Positions 43,974 to 53,070 of a DNA stretch of 58,590 bases are shown piece after piece. A program made the position numbers and the translations under genes. The stretch's first letter is position 1; each line of letters opens with the position of its first letter. Origin of the DNA: Helicobacter valdiviensis (lineage in GTDB: Bacteria; Campylobacterota; Campylobacteria; Campylobacterales; Helicobacteraceae). The stretch covers positions 1-58,590 of the forward strand of contig NZ_NBIU01000010.1 of NCBI RefSeq assembly GCF_003245365.1, given 5' to 3'. The notes below the pieces were generated by a model. It searched no databases, was not told where the DNA came from, and was given only the letters and a program-made list of their open reading frames with translations.

Positions 43974-44444
43974 ATGCAAATTATAGAAGGACATTTATCA
44001 TTACTAGGCGATGAGAAAATTGCTATTATTTCAAGCCGTTTTAACCACCTCATCACAGACCGTTTAGTTGAGGGTGCTAGAGATTGCTTTTTGCGTCATG
44101 GGGGCGAGGAGGAAAATCTCTCTCATATTTTAGTGCCAGGAGCATTTGAAATCCCCTTTGTTTTAGAAAAAGTTTTAGCACAAGGAGATTATGATGGGGT
44201 TTGTTGTTTAGGGGCAGTGATTAGAGGTTCTACTCCCCACTTTGATTATGTAAGCGCAGAAGCTACTAAAGGGATTGCAAATGTTACAATCCGCTATGGT
44301 GCAGCAGTAACTTTTGGTGTTTTAACAACTGATAGCATTGAACAAGCTATTGAGCGTGCAGGAACCAAAGCAGGAAATAAAGGTTTTGAAGCGATGAGTG
44401 GGCTTATTGAGCTTGTTAATCTTTACCGCAAGATTGGAGCATAA
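43974..44444 (+). CDS. ribH: 6,7-dimethyl-8-ribityllumazine synthase
   Basis: 156 residues. [15 protein letters not shown] (about 20-34), VPGAFEIPF (about 54-62), [15 protein letters not shown] (about 78-92) with the catalytic histidine, and [17 protein letters not shown] (about 113-129) define it. It is the penultimate enzyme of riboflavin synthesis and assembles as an icosahedral or pentameric shell. Three bases after kdsA and directly abutting nusB. Confidence 0.97.
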   Translation: MQIIEGHLSLLGDEKIAIISSRFNHLITDRLVEGARDCFLRHGGEEENLSHILVPGAFEIPFVLEKVLAQGDYDGVCCLGAVIRGSTPHFDYVSAEATKGIANVTIRYGAAVTFGVLTTDSIEQAIERAGTKAGNKGFEAMSGLIELVNLYRKIGA

Positions 44445-44867
44445 ATGGCAACAAGAACTCAAGCTAGAGGAGCAGTAGTCCAGCTTTTATATGCTTATGG
44501 AAGCGGAAATGAAGAAATAGGAAAATTTTTTGATGAGATTTTAGAAGAACAAAAAATCAAAAATGCCCAAAAAGAGTTTGCTAGAGGGCTTTTTTTAGGC
44601 GTTCTTGAAAATTTGTCCATGCTAGATTTAAGAATAGCCCACCAACTAAAAAGTTGGGATTTTGCAAAAATTGGCGATATGGAAAGAGCAATTTTACGCC
44701 TTGGGGCCTATGAGATTGTATGTGCTAAGCAAGATAGAGCTATTGTTATTAACGAAGCTATAGAAATTGCCAAAAATTTTGGCACAGAAAATTCTAAAAA
44801 ATTCATCAACGGTGTTTTAGATGGGATTGCCAAAAACCTCCATATTCCTTTAGAGGATATAAAATAG
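44445..44867 (+). CDS. nusB: Transcription antitermination protein NusB
   Basis: 140 residues, all helical. MATRTQARGAVVQLLYAYG at the start, ERAILRLGAYEIV near residues 82-94 and INEAIEIAKNFGTENSKKFINGVLDGI (about 104-130) are NusB hallmarks. Binds boxA RNA with NusE (S10) for antitermination of rRNA operons. Its ATG immediately follows the ribH stop. The ribH-nusB pair is conserved in many bacteria. Confidence 0.96.
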   Translation: MATRTQARGAVVQLLYAYGSGNEEIGKFFDEILEEQKIKNAQKEFARGLFLGVLENLSMLDLRIAHQLKSWDFAKIGDMERAILRLGAYEIVCAKQDRAIVINEAIEIAKNFGTENSKKFINGVLDGIAKNLHIPLEDIK

Positions 44868-44950
44868 CTTTTCCATTTAAACTCTTATTTAAGCAAAATT
44901 TTCAATATAAAAACCACATAAACAATATCTTTTAACAAAAAAAATAAAAT

Positions 44951-44996
44951 CAAGAGACTAAAAACTAAAAACTTTTCTTTTGGTTTTTATCTCTTG
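44951..44996. repeat. Long inverted repeat downstream of nusB
   Basis: CAAGAGA-C-TAAAAAC pairs with GTTTTTA-TCTCTTG, about 14 pairs with one bulge around a 16-base loop. It may terminate leftward transcription of the decayed gene or rightward transcription of nusB. It overlaps the end of that decayed frame. Confidence 0.4.
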
Positions 44997-45456
44997 CAAT
45001 ATTCTTTACAAGCTTCCACAAAATACCTCCTCTTGAACTTTTAAAAGCTTCTATAAATTCTAGATAACTTTATCTTTTTTGGTATTTTGCTATTATAATT
45101 GTGATTAATTGCAATAGACTTCCTAGTAACTCCCTTAATCTTTAACAATCTCCCAAAAAACTTTTCATTAAATGTTTTATTTAATTCTTCCATTGCTTTT
45201 AAATATCTCTTCAATGATTTTTATTTAAATTCATTAAAAATTTATAGTCCATCTTAAATAAGACTAATGATTGTCGCCAAATCCATACAAGAAAGATACT
45301 GATAGCCAAGATTATTCTTTTTGAAAATTATAAAATTTTTGTTAAGTTTTCAAACTATTAATACTCCTATAAAATTTATGATAAACCATAAAAAATCTAT
45401 CATTTAGCATGTTACCAATTTTTATGCAAAGTATTATCAAAATCAAATTCACGCAC
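44965..45456 (-). pseudogene. Decayed minus-strand gene, unrecognised
   Basis: The 765-base gap between nusB and pyrD holds several protein-like fragments on the minus strand in changing frames. In order they are: REFDFDNTLHKNW from about 45453, FFMVYHKFYRSIN, FKKNNLGYQYLSCMDLATI, then KAMEELNKTFNEKFFGRLL and KGVTRKSIAINHNYNSK (in one frame), and finally EFIEAFKSSRGGILWKLVK to TAG at 44965. The order and codon composition suggest one gene broken by at least three frameshifts and some stops. The last fragment resembles endings of glycan-synthesis proteins, but I cannot assign a family. The rest of the gap to pyrD shows nothing clear. Confidence 0.4.
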
Positions 45457-45596
45457 ATTTTAGAAAGCATTGCAAGCCACCTATTTAAATACAGCTTCTC
45501 TTCTTGTATAAAAAATTAAATCTATCCAATCACTTTAAGTTTTTTATTTAAGAACAAAAATCCAAAAAGCTTTATGCTACATTAAATAAAAAATGC

Positions 45597-45602
45597 TACA
45601 AT
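45597..45602 (+). promoter_or_regulatory. -10 box for the pyrD operon
   Basis: TACAAT preceded by TGC (extended -10), about 30 bases before the pyrD ATG. Confidence 0.45.
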
Positions 45603-45632
45603 TTAAGCAATTGTTATGCAAAAGAGGTATGA

Positions 45633-46688
45633 ATGTCTTATTACAAATCTATACGCCCCTATATTTTTAAATTAGATTGCGAAAAAGCTCACACATTAGC
45701 CAATATAATGTGCCAAATTGCTGACTTTTTTCCTCCTATTTTGTCCTACTTATCTAAAAAAACAGAGGTAGAAAACAAAACATTGACACAAAACATTGAT
45801 GGAATGCAATTTCACAACCCTATTGGACTTGCAGCTGGATTTGACAAAAATGCCACGATGATAAGACCACTTTGTGCATTAGGTTTTTCACATTTAGAGC
45901 TTGGTGCAGTTACTCCACAACCACAAAGCGGAAATCCAAAACCTAGAGTATGGAGACATATTCAAGAAGAAAGCATTCAAAATGCTATGGGGTTTAATAA
46001 TGAAGGCTCTTTAACAATCTCCAAAAGAGTGCAAAAACTCTATCCTTTTGCCATTCCTTTAGGAATTAACATTGGCAAAAACAAAACCACCCCTGAAGCA
46101 GACGCTTTAAACGACTATTTAAAACTTGCAAAAGATTTTGCAAATCTTAGCAACTATTTAAGTATCAATATCTCCTCTCCAAATACTCCTAATTTAAGAG
46201 CTTTACAAAATAAAAGCTTTGTAAAAGAACTTATTGTAGAGCTCTGCAAGGTTTATCAAAAACCCATCTATTTAAAACTTGCTCCTGATTTACCTATGCA
46301 AGATATTTTAGAATTAACCGATGAAGCAATTAATAATGGGGCTAAAGGAATTATTGCCACAAACACAACACTAGATTATTCGCTTGTGCCAAATCCTAAA
46401 GAAATAGGTGGATTAAGTGGAGCAGTTTTAAAACAAAAAAGTTTAGAAATTACAAAAGAATTAGGTAAAATACTAAAAAACAAAGCAACTTTAATTAGTG
46501 TAGGCGGTATTTTCAATGCCAAAGATGCGTATGAGCGGATTTTATATGGAGCTTCCTTGGTGCAAATTTATACCGCTTTTATTTATGAAGGTCCTTTTGT
46601 AGTTCAAACAATTAATCAAGAGTTGCTAAGTTTATTACAACAAGATGGCTTTGATAATATAGCTTTAGCAGTAGGTGCAAAATTATGA
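45633..46688 (+). CDS. pyrD: Dihydroorotate dehydrogenase, quinone-dependent (class 2)
   Basis: 351 residues. An N-terminal membrane-associating helical part (1-40) is followed by the FMN barrel: NPIGLAAGFDKNA (about 62-74), ELGAVTPQPQSGNPKPR (about 88-104), NISSPNTPNLRALQ (about 180-193) with the catalytic serine, and the phosphate-binding SVGGIF. It oxidises dihydroorotate using the quinone pool in pyrimidine synthesis. AGAGG precedes the ATG. It overlaps the M16 peptidase gene by four bases. Confidence 0.96.
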   Translation: MSYYKSIRPYIFKLDCEKAHTLANIMCQIADFFPPILSYLSKKTEVENKTLTQNIDGMQFHNPIGLAAGFDKNATMIRPLCALGFSHLELGAVTPQPQSGNPKPRVWRHIQEESIQNAMGFNNEGSLTISKRVQKLYPFAIPLGINIGKNKTTPEADALNDYLKLAKDFANLSNYLSINISSPNTPNLRALQNKSFVKELIVELCKVYQKPIYLKLAPDLPMQDILELTDEAINNGAKGIIATNTTLDYSLVPNPKEIGGLSGAVLKQKSLEITKELGKILKNKATLISVGGIFNAKDAYERILYGASLVQIYTAFIYEGPFVVQTINQELLSLLQQDGFDNIALAVGAKL

Positions 46689-48001
46689 GAAAAATTTTTA
46701 GTTTATTGATATTTTTTGTAGGAGTTTTAATGGCACAAGAGACATCTTTTCAATCATCTTTGCCAAAACATTATAAAAATGTTTTACAAAATGGCTTAGA
46801 AGTGATTATTATCCCCCTTAAAAATAAAAGCAATGTAATCACTACAGATATTTTTTATAAAGTAGGGAGTCGCAACGAAACTATGGGAAAAAGTGGAATA
46901 GCCCATATGCTAGAACATTTAAATTTTAAATCTAGTAAAAACCTAAAAGCAGGAGAATTTGATAAAATCGTTAAAGGCTTTGGAGGCTCTACAAATGCTT
47001 CTACGGGTTTTGATTATACACATTATTATATTAAATCAAGCACGCAAAATCTAGGAAAATCTTTAGAGCTCTTTTCTGAACTTATGCAAAATCTTAGTTT
47101 AAAAGATGAGGAATTCCAACCTGAACGCAATGTAGTTGCTGAAGAAAGATTATGGAGAACAGACAATAATCCTATGGGGTATTTATATTTTAGGCTCTTT
47201 AACACTGCGTATGTATATCACCCTTATCATTGGACACCTATTGGCTTCATGGATGATATTAGAAATTGGAAAATTGAAGAAATCAAAGAATTTCATAAAA
47301 CCTACTACCAACCTAAAAATGCTATCATTGTAATTGCTGGAGATGTAGATGAAAAAGAGGCTTTAAAAGAAGTAAAAAAACATTTTGAAAAAATCAAAAA
47401 CACTCAAGATTTAATTCCACAGGTTTATGCAAAAGAACCCAAACAAGATGGATTAAGACGCAGTGCTATCCATAAAAGCACAGAAGTAGAAATCTTGGCT
47501 CTAGGCTTTAAAATCCCACCCTTTAACCACAAAGATCAAATTGCCCTTAGTGCATTAGGAGAAATTTTAAGTGGCGGAAGAAGTGCTAAGCTTGTTAGTG
47601 AGCTTGTAGATAAAAAACGCCTTGCAGCCGAAGTTTATGCTTATAATATGGATTTAATTGATGAGGGCATGTTTATGTTTATGGCTTTAGCGAATTCTGG
47701 AGTTAGTCTTGCAAAACTAGAAAAAGAATTGTTAGCCCAAATTGATAAAATCCAACAAGGCAAAATCACACAAAAAGAGCTGGATAAAGTAAAGTTAAAT
47801 ATGAAAGCAAGTTTTCTAAATGAGCTTGAAAGCTCCAGCAGTGTAGCCAATCTTTTTGGAAGTTATGCTGCAAGGGGAGATTTAGAAGTCTTGCTAAATT
47901 TTGAAAAGAACTTTGAAGCTTTGAAATTAGAAGATATTACTAGAGTTGCTAAAGAATATTTTAATTTACAACAAGCCTCTATTTTAACTTTGCAAAAGTG
48001 A
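46685..48001 (+). CDS. M16 family zinc peptidase, exported
   Basis: 438 residues. Signal peptide about 1-17 (cleavage near LMA/QE), then a pitrilysin-type inverted zinc motif His74-x-x-Glu77-His78 ([12 protein letters not shown]) with the distal glutamate in [10 protein letters not shown] (about 143-152). The C-terminal half is the inactive partner domain. Members degrade peptides in the periplasm. Follows pyrD with an ATGA overlap, matching the order I recall for H. pylori and C. jejuni. Confidence 0.88.
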   Translation: MRKIFSLLIFFVGVLMAQETSFQSSLPKHYKNVLQNGLEVIIIPLKNKSNVITTDIFYKVGSRNETMGKSGIAHMLEHLNFKSSKNLKAGEFDKIVKGFGGSTNASTGFDYTHYYIKSSTQNLGKSLELFSELMQNLSLKDEEFQPERNVVAEERLWRTDNNPMGYLYFRLFNTAYVYHPYHWTPIGFMDDIRNWKIEEIKEFHKTYYQPKNAIIVIAGDVDEKEALKEVKKHFEKIKNTQDLIPQVYAKEPKQDGLRRSAIHKSTEVEILALGFKIPPFNHKDQIALSALGEILSGGRSAKLVSELVDKKRLAAEVYAYNMDLIDEGMFMFMALANSGVSLAKLEKELLAQIDKIQQGKITQKELDKVKLNMKASFLNELESSSSVANLFGSYAARGDLEVLLNFEKNFEALKLEDITRVAKEYFNLQQASILTLQK

Positions 48002-48008
48002 GGAAAGA

Positions 48009-48926
48009 ATGCAATTAACAAACGAAGTTGTAGGGGCAATGACAGCTCTTGTTACCCCTTTTAAAAATGGAAAATTAGATTTAAACACTTATGAGTGCTT
48101 AATCCAAAGACAAATTGATAATGGAATAGATGCGATCGTTCCTGTTGGAACAACTGGGGAATCAGCCACTTTAAGCCATGATGAACATAAAGAATGTATT
48201 GAAGTCGCTTTGAGTGTTTGCAAAAAAAATAGAGAGAAAGGTATAGATGTTAAAGTTTTAGCAGGTGCAGGAAGCAACTCAACAAACGAGGCCATAGAGC
48301 TTGCCAAATTTGCACAAAAATATGGAGCAGATGCAATTTTATGCGTTACTCCTTATTATAATAAACCCACACAAGAGGGATTATTCCAACATTATAAAAC
48401 TATTGCAAGTTCTATTGACATTCCCCTAATGCTTTATAATGTCCCCTCACGCACTGGAGTTAGCCTAGAAACTGCTACGATTTTAAGACTTTTTAGAGAA
48501 GTTCAAAATATCTATGGCGTTAAAGAAGCGAGTGGAAATATTGAAAAAATCATTGATTTAAACACACAAGAAAAAAATTTAGCCATTTTAAGCGGAGATG
48601 ATGCGATTAACTATCCCATTTTATGCTGTGGAGGTGTAGGAGTGATTTCAGTTACTTCCAACCTACTTCCTGATAAAATTTCACAGCTTACGCATGCAAT
48701 CTTAAAAGAGGGCGATTATAAAAAATCTCAAGAAATCAATAATGAGCTTTATTTAATCAATAAAGCACTCTTTATTGAAAGCAACCCTATTCCCATAAAA
48801 GCAGCAATGTATTTATGTGGATTATTGCAGACATTAGAATACCGCTTGCCTCTTGTGCCACCAAGCAATGAGAGCATGCGTTATCTAGAAAGTATCTTAA
48901 CAAAGTATGAGGTGAAAAAATGCTAG
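48009..48926 (+). CDS. dapA: 4-hydroxy-tetrahydrodipicolinate synthase
   Basis: 305 residues. GTTGE at 47-51, YNVPSRTG (143-150) with the catalytic tyrosine, and Schiff-base Lys172 in GVKEASGN. Makes the lysine and meso-diaminopimelate precursor from pyruvate and aspartate semialdehyde. Good ribosome binding site GAGGAAAG. The end overlaps the SDR gene by seven bases. Confidence 0.95.
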   Translation: MQLTNEVVGAMTALVTPFKNGKLDLNTYECLIQRQIDNGIDAIVPVGTTGESATLSHDEHKECIEVALSVCKKNREKGIDVKVLAGAGSNSTNEAIELAKFAQKYGADAILCVTPYYNKPTQEGLFQHYKTIASSIDIPLMLYNVPSRTGVSLETATILRLFREVQNIYGVKEASGNIEKIIDLNTQEKNLAILSGDDAINYPILCCGGVGVISVTSNLLPDKISQLTHAILKEGDYKKSQEINNELYLINKALFIESNPIPIKAAMYLCGLLQTLEYRLPLVPPSNESMRYLESILTKYEVKKC

Positions 48927-49702
48927 AAACTATCAAAGGTAAAACACTTGTAATTAGTGGTGCAACACGAGGTATAGGAAAAGCTATACTTTATCATTTT
49001 GCACAAAATGGAGCCAATATTGCTTTTACTTACAACAAAAATGAAGAAGAAGCTCAAAAAATCATTGTAGATGTAGAAGAAAAATATGGAATCAAAGCCA
49101 AAGCTTACCCGCTTAATGTGCTAGAGCCAGAAACCTACAAAGAGTTATTTTTAAAAATTGATGAAGATTTTCCTAGAGTGGATTTTTTTATTAGCAATGC
49201 TATTATTTATGGCAAAAGCGTTGTAGGTGGATTTGCCCCTTTTATGCGTCTTAAGCCCAAAGGACTAAATAACATCTATACAGCAACGGTTTTGGCCTTT
49301 GTAGTAGGTGCTCAAGAAGCTGCAAAAAGAATGCAAAAAGTAGGCGGAGGAAGCATTATTTCTCTAAGCTCTACTGGAAATTTAGTCTATATGCCAAACT
49401 ATGCAGGACATGGAAACTCTAAAAATGCCGTTGAAACCATGGTAAAATATGCTGCAATGGAGCTAGGAGAATTTAATATCCGCGTAAATGCTGTAAGTGG
49501 TGGCCCTATTGATACAGATGCACTAAAAGCATTTCCAGATTATGAACAAATCAAAGCCGCAGTGCAGGAGCAAAGCCCTCTAAATCGTATGGGCGACCCT
49601 AAAGACATCGCAGGAGCTTGCTTGTTCTTATGTGATAGTAACTCAAGTGCTTGGCTTACAGGACAAACAATTGTAATTGATGGAGGAACAAGCTTTAAAT
49701 AA
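48920..49702 (+). CDS. SDR oxidoreductase with FabL-type enoyl-ACP reductase signature
   Basis: 260 residues. Rossmann motif GATRGIG (14-20), NAI strand near 93, and active site Tyr161-x6-Lys168 (NYAGHGNSK). The usual SDR spacing is Tyr-x3-Lys; Tyr-x6-Lys is the pattern of FabI/FabL enoyl-ACP reductases. [18 protein letters not shown] (190-207) also closely resembles Bacillus FabL. The H. pylori equivalent (HP1014) was historically labelled a hydroxysteroid dehydrogenase, as I recall. It may be an additional or alternative enoyl reductase. Between dapA (7-base overlap) and pgsA (abutting). Confidence 0.8.
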   Translation: MLETIKGKTLVISGATRGIGKAILYHFAQNGANIAFTYNKNEEEAQKIIVDVEEKYGIKAKAYPLNVLEPETYKELFLKIDEDFPRVDFFISNAIIYGKSVVGGFAPFMRLKPKGLNNIYTATVLAFVVGAQEAAKRMQKVGGGSIISLSSTGNLVYMPNYAGHGNSKNAVETMVKYAAMELGEFNIRVNAVSGGPIDTDALKAFPDYEQIKAAVQEQSPLNRMGDPKDIAGACLFLCDSNSSAWLTGQTIVIDGGTSFK

Positions 49703-50248
49703 ATGCTAGAGCTAAAAAATTTACCTAATATATTAACTCTTTTGCGTATCTTTTTGGCATTTTTGCTTTTGTGTATTATTTTGTATGGAGGGATTTTATT
49801 GCCTCCTCCTATCCATCCTACTTGGATTAATTACTTTGCAACACTAACTTTTTGCATTGCGAGTGCAACGGATTTTTTTGATGGTTTCATCGCAAGAAAT
49901 TTTGGTGGTATGAGCGTATTTGGAGAGATTTTTGACCCTCTAGCAGATAAGCTTTTGATGCTTAGTGCGCTTATTGGGCTTTTAGTATGGAATAGAGCCG
50001 ACGCATGGGCGGTATTTTTGATTTTAAGTAGAGAATTTTTTATCACAGGATTAAGAGTTGTAGCAGCCTCTAAAGGAATTAAAGTTGCTGCTTCTAATCT
50101 TGGCAAATATAAAACTGGAGTGCAAATTACCGCCATTGCTTTTTTGCTTATGGATTATTCTTTTGCTCCTTTTGTGCTTTGGATAGCAGTAGCGATTACG
50201 CTATATTCTGGCTATGATTATGTAAAATTATATTCTAAATCGCGTTAA
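49703..50248 (+). CDS. pgsA: CDP-diacylglycerol-glycerol-3-phosphate 3-phosphatidyltransferase
   Basis: 181 residues with the CDP-alcohol phosphotransferase motif D-G-x2-A-R-x8-G-x3-D-x3-D: DGFIARNFGGMSVFGEIFD continuing to PLADK (about residues 54-78). Four to six membrane helices. Makes phosphatidylglycerol phosphate, the precursor of phosphatidylglycerol and cardiolipin. Its ATG directly follows the SDR stop, and the rseP gene follows by nine bases. Confidence 0.94.
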   Translation: MLELKNLPNILTLLRIFLAFLLLCIILYGGILLPPPIHPTWINYFATLTFCIASATDFFDGFIARNFGGMSVFGEIFDPLADKLLMLSALIGLLVWNRADAWAVFLILSREFFITGLRVVAASKGIKVAASNLGKYKTGVQITAIAFLLMDYSFAPFVLWIAVAITLYSGYDYVKLYSKSR

Positions 50249-50256
50249 GGTTTTTT

Positions 50257-51327
50257 ATGGGTTTTATCACTTCACTTTTAGTTTTATCCTTTTTAGTTTT
50301 CTTTCATGAATTGGGACATTTTTTAGCAGCAAGGCTTTTTGGAGTTAGAGTAAATGCTTTTAGCATAGGCTTTGGCAAGCAAAAAATTTGGAAAAAACAA
50401 ATTGGAGACACAGAATACTCTCTGCGTCCTATTCCCCTTGGAGGCTTTGTAGAACTCAAAGGACAAAGTGATTTAGATCCAAAGAATCGCAACTATGATA
50501 AAGATAGTCTTTATGGAATTTCTAGCTGGAAACGCTTAGTAATTTTAGCAGCAGGTTCGTTTTTTAATATCTTACTTGCTTTTTTGCTTTATATGATTAT
50601 TGCCCTTGTAGGACAAAAGGAACTTGCACCTATAATTGGGAAAATTGTCCCTAACTCTCCTGCGCAAATTGCTAATTTAAAACCTAATGACGAAGTAATT
50701 AGACTAAACAACACACCCATTAAAACTTGGGAATCTCTAAATCAAGGCATTTTAAATTCTAAAGGCTCAATAGAGCTTGTAATCTTGCGAGAGGGAAAAG
50801 AATATGAGGTAACTCTCACTCCACAAATAGGCAAATCCCAAAATATTTTTAAAGAAGAAATCTCCCGCCCTCTTGTTGGCATTACTGCAAAAGGGGAAGC
50901 TAAAGTTGTTTCTTATTCTCTTACAGAAAGCTTTGGTGTAGCATTTTCAAAAACTCTTGAAGCTAGCTATTTAATTATCAAAGGGATTGAAAAATTAATC
51001 ACTGGTGTTGTGCCTGCAAGTGAAGTAGGTGGGGTAGTTTCTATTGTATCTATCACCAAACATGCAAGCGAACTTGGCATTATTACACTTTTTGCTTTTA
51101 GCGCTTTAATTTCTGTAAATCTTGGAATTTTAAACCTACTTCCTATTCCTGCATTAGATGGAGGACATATTATTTTTACGCTTTATGAAATGGTAACTAA
51201 AAAAATCCCTTCTCTTAACACTCTCTATCGCCTTACGATGATGGGCTGGGTTTTTTTAATTGGACTTATGGGGCTTGGGCTTTATAATGATATTATAAGA
51301 CTTATTAATGGCACAATAATCCCTTAA
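50257..51327 (+). CDS. rseP: RIP intramembrane metalloprotease (RseP)
   Basis: 356 residues. Zinc motif His17-Glu18-x2-His21 in FHELGHFLAAR, one PDZ domain (about 118-190; VPNSPAQIANLKPNDEV), and the third ligand region NLLPIPALDGGH (about 292-303). Site-2 protease that cleaves transmembrane substrates such as anti-sigma factors or remnant signal peptides. Has a single PDZ domain, shorter than the E. coli enzyme with two. Confidence 0.94.
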   Translation: MGFITSLLVLSFLVFFHELGHFLAARLFGVRVNAFSIGFGKQKIWKKQIGDTEYSLRPIPLGGFVELKGQSDLDPKNRNYDKDSLYGISSWKRLVILAAGSFFNILLAFLLYMIIALVGQKELAPIIGKIVPNSPAQIANLKPNDEVIRLNNTPIKTWESLNQGILNSKGSIELVILREGKEYEVTLTPQIGKSQNIFKEEISRPLVGITAKGEAKVVSYSLTESFGVAFSKTLEASYLIIKGIEKLITGVVPASEVGGVVSIVSITKHASELGIITLFAFSALISVNLGILNLLPIPALDGGHIIFTLYEMVTKKIPSLNTLYRLTMMGWVFLIGLMGLGLYNDIIRLINGTIIP

Positions 51328-51336
51328 AGGAAACTC

Positions 51337-52008
51337 ATGCAATTAGAACAAAATTTATTAGAAGCAATTGAAAAAATTGAAAAAGCAAGAATTAGTGTAG
51401 ATAGACATAGAATTATTAAGCTTGTTGCGGTTAGTAAATATTCTACTAAAGAAGATATACAAGAACTTTACCAATGCGGACAAAGGGCTTTTGGCGAAAA
51501 TAAAGTGCAAGATTTAGAGACTAAAAGCAAAGAATTAGAAGATAAACCGCTAGAGTGGCATTTTATAGGAACTTTGCAAACCAATAAAATCAATGCACTT
51601 TTAAAAATTAAACCTTTTATGCTACAAAGTTTGCACTCTTTAGAGCTTGCCACTAATTTGCAAAAAAGACTACAAAGAGAAAATCTAACCCTCAATACCC
51701 TCTTACAAGTTAATAGTGCAAAAGAAGAAAGCAAAAGTGGTTTTATGCCAGAAATTGCTTATGAATCCTATTTAAAAATAAAAGAGGAATGTCCAAATCT
51801 TAAACTATGTGGGCTTATGAGCATAGGAGCACACACACAAGATTTAAAAATTATCCAAAAAAGTTTTGAACTTACAAGAAGTATTTATGAGAAATTAGAA
51901 AAAGAAGGAGCTAAAATCTTAAGTATGGGAATGAGCGATGATTTTACTCTAGCTATCAAATGCGGTAGCAATTTGGTGCGTTTGGGAAGCACTCTTTTTA
52001 AAAGATAA
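51337..52008 (+). CDS. YggS-family PLP homeostasis protein
   Basis: 223 residues. PLP lysine in LVAVSKYSTKEDI (about residue 32), FGENKVQDL (about 51-59), WHFIGTLQTNKIN (about 72-84), LMSIGAHTQD and GMSDDFTLAIKCGSNLVRLGS (about 194-214) match. The family binds PLP and balances B6 vitamers. No known enzyme activity. About nine bases after rseP with AAAGGAAA before the ATG. Confidence 0.93.
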   Translation: MQLEQNLLEAIEKIEKARISVDRHRIIKLVAVSKYSTKEDIQELYQCGQRAFGENKVQDLETKSKELEDKPLEWHFIGTLQTNKINALLKIKPFMLQSLHSLELATNLQKRLQRENLTLNTLLQVNSAKEESKSGFMPEIAYESYLKIKEECPNLKLCGLMSIGAHTQDLKIIQKSFELTRSIYEKLEKEGAKILSMGMSDDFTLAIKCGSNLVRLGSTLFKR

Positions 52009-52063
52009 GCTATTAATTTACAAAACTTAGATAAAATATTATTAAATTTTATAAAGGCTAAAA

Positions 52064-52417
52064 ATGCAACCTCTAAATGAAGAAGAAAAAGCAGTCATTA
52101 TCCACAAAGGCACAGAAGCACCCTTTAGCGGAGAATATGAAAACTTTTTTGAAAAGGGGGTTTATTTATGCAAACAATGCTTAAACCCTCTTTATCACTC
52201 TAGCGATAAATTCCATTCAGGCTGTGGATGGCCTAGCTTTGATTCTTGCATAGAAAACGCCATCAAAGAACAATTAGACAAAGATGGCAGACGCACGGAA
52301 ATAGTATGTGCAAAATGTGGCGGACACCTTGGACATATTTTTAGAGGAGAGGGCTTTACAGCAAAAAACACACGCCATTGTGTCAATTCAATTTCTCTAA
52401 GATTTGAGCCAAATTAG
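52064..52417 (+). CDS. msrB: Peptide methionine-R-sulfoxide reductase
   Basis: 117 residues. Two zinc CxxC pairs (CKQC and CAKC), [14 protein letters not shown] in the middle, [11 protein letters not shown], and catalytic cysteine in [12 protein letters not shown]. It reduces methionine-R-sulfoxide in proteins. A single-domain form, without an MsrA fusion. Own short upstream region of about 55 bases with AAGGC before the ATG. Confidence 0.94.
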   Translation: MQPLNEEEKAVIIHKGTEAPFSGEYENFFEKGVYLCKQCLNPLYHSSDKFHSGCGWPSFDSCIENAIKEQLDKDGRRTEIVCAKCGGHLGHIFRGEGFTAKNTRHCVNSISLRFEPN

Positions 52418-52479
52418 TATGTTTGTAAGTATTTTTCTGCTAGAATGCAAGGCTTTAAAAATCACTTAAAGAAGCAAAA

Positions 52480-53070
52480 ATGGAAGAGCTTTTTACGACT
52501 TGGTTACAAGAATATGGTTACATCATTCTATTTATTTGGAGCACACTAGAAGGTGAGCTTGGACTTATTATGGCAGGAATTATGTGTCATACAGGACATA
52601 TGAGTGTTGCAATCGCTATTATAGTAGCGGGGCTTGGCGGTTTTGTAGGCGATCAAGTTTATTTTTATATTGGGCGTTACAACAAACAATTTATCTACAA
52701 ACGGTTAAAAACACAGCGTAGAAAATTTGCCTTTGCACATTTATTGTTGCAAAAATATGGCTGGCCTATTATTTTTGTGCAACGCTATCTTTATGGAATG
52801 AGAACTGTAATACCTATGAGTATTGGCGTTACAAGATATAGTGCAAAAACTTTTGCTTTTATCAATCTTATTAGTGCAATGGTTTGGGCAGGTATCACAA
52901 TAACACTTGCTTATTTCTTTGGTGAAGAACTTTTAGCACTCGTAAAATATGGCAAAGAGCATTATTATGTAGCAATTCCTTTTGCTATTATTGTTGGCGG
53001 AGGAATTTATTATTACCTCCATAGAGTTACCAAAAAAGTAGAAAAGAAAATTATAGGAGAATCCAAATGA
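52480..53070 (+). CDS. DedA family membrane protein
   Basis: 196 residues. LFIWSTLEGELGLIMAGI (about 17-34), GGFVGDQVYFYIGRY (about 54-68), VQRYLYGMRTVIPMSIGV (about 102-119) are the DedA landmarks, with the conserved acidic residue in the first motif and the arginine in the second. About five membrane helices. A likely undecaprenyl-phosphate or lipid translocase, the second DedA protein in the window. ATGA overlap with pepA downstream. Confidence 0.87.
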   Translation: MEELFTTWLQEYGYIILFIWSTLEGELGLIMAGIMCHTGHMSVAIAIIVAGLGGFVGDQVYFYIGRYNKQFIYKRLKTQRRKFAFAHLLLQKYGWPIIFVQRYLYGMRTVIPMSIGVTRYSAKTFAFINLISAMVWAGITITLAYFFGEELLALVKYGKEHYYVAIPFAIIVGGGIYYYLHRVTKKVEKKIIGESK

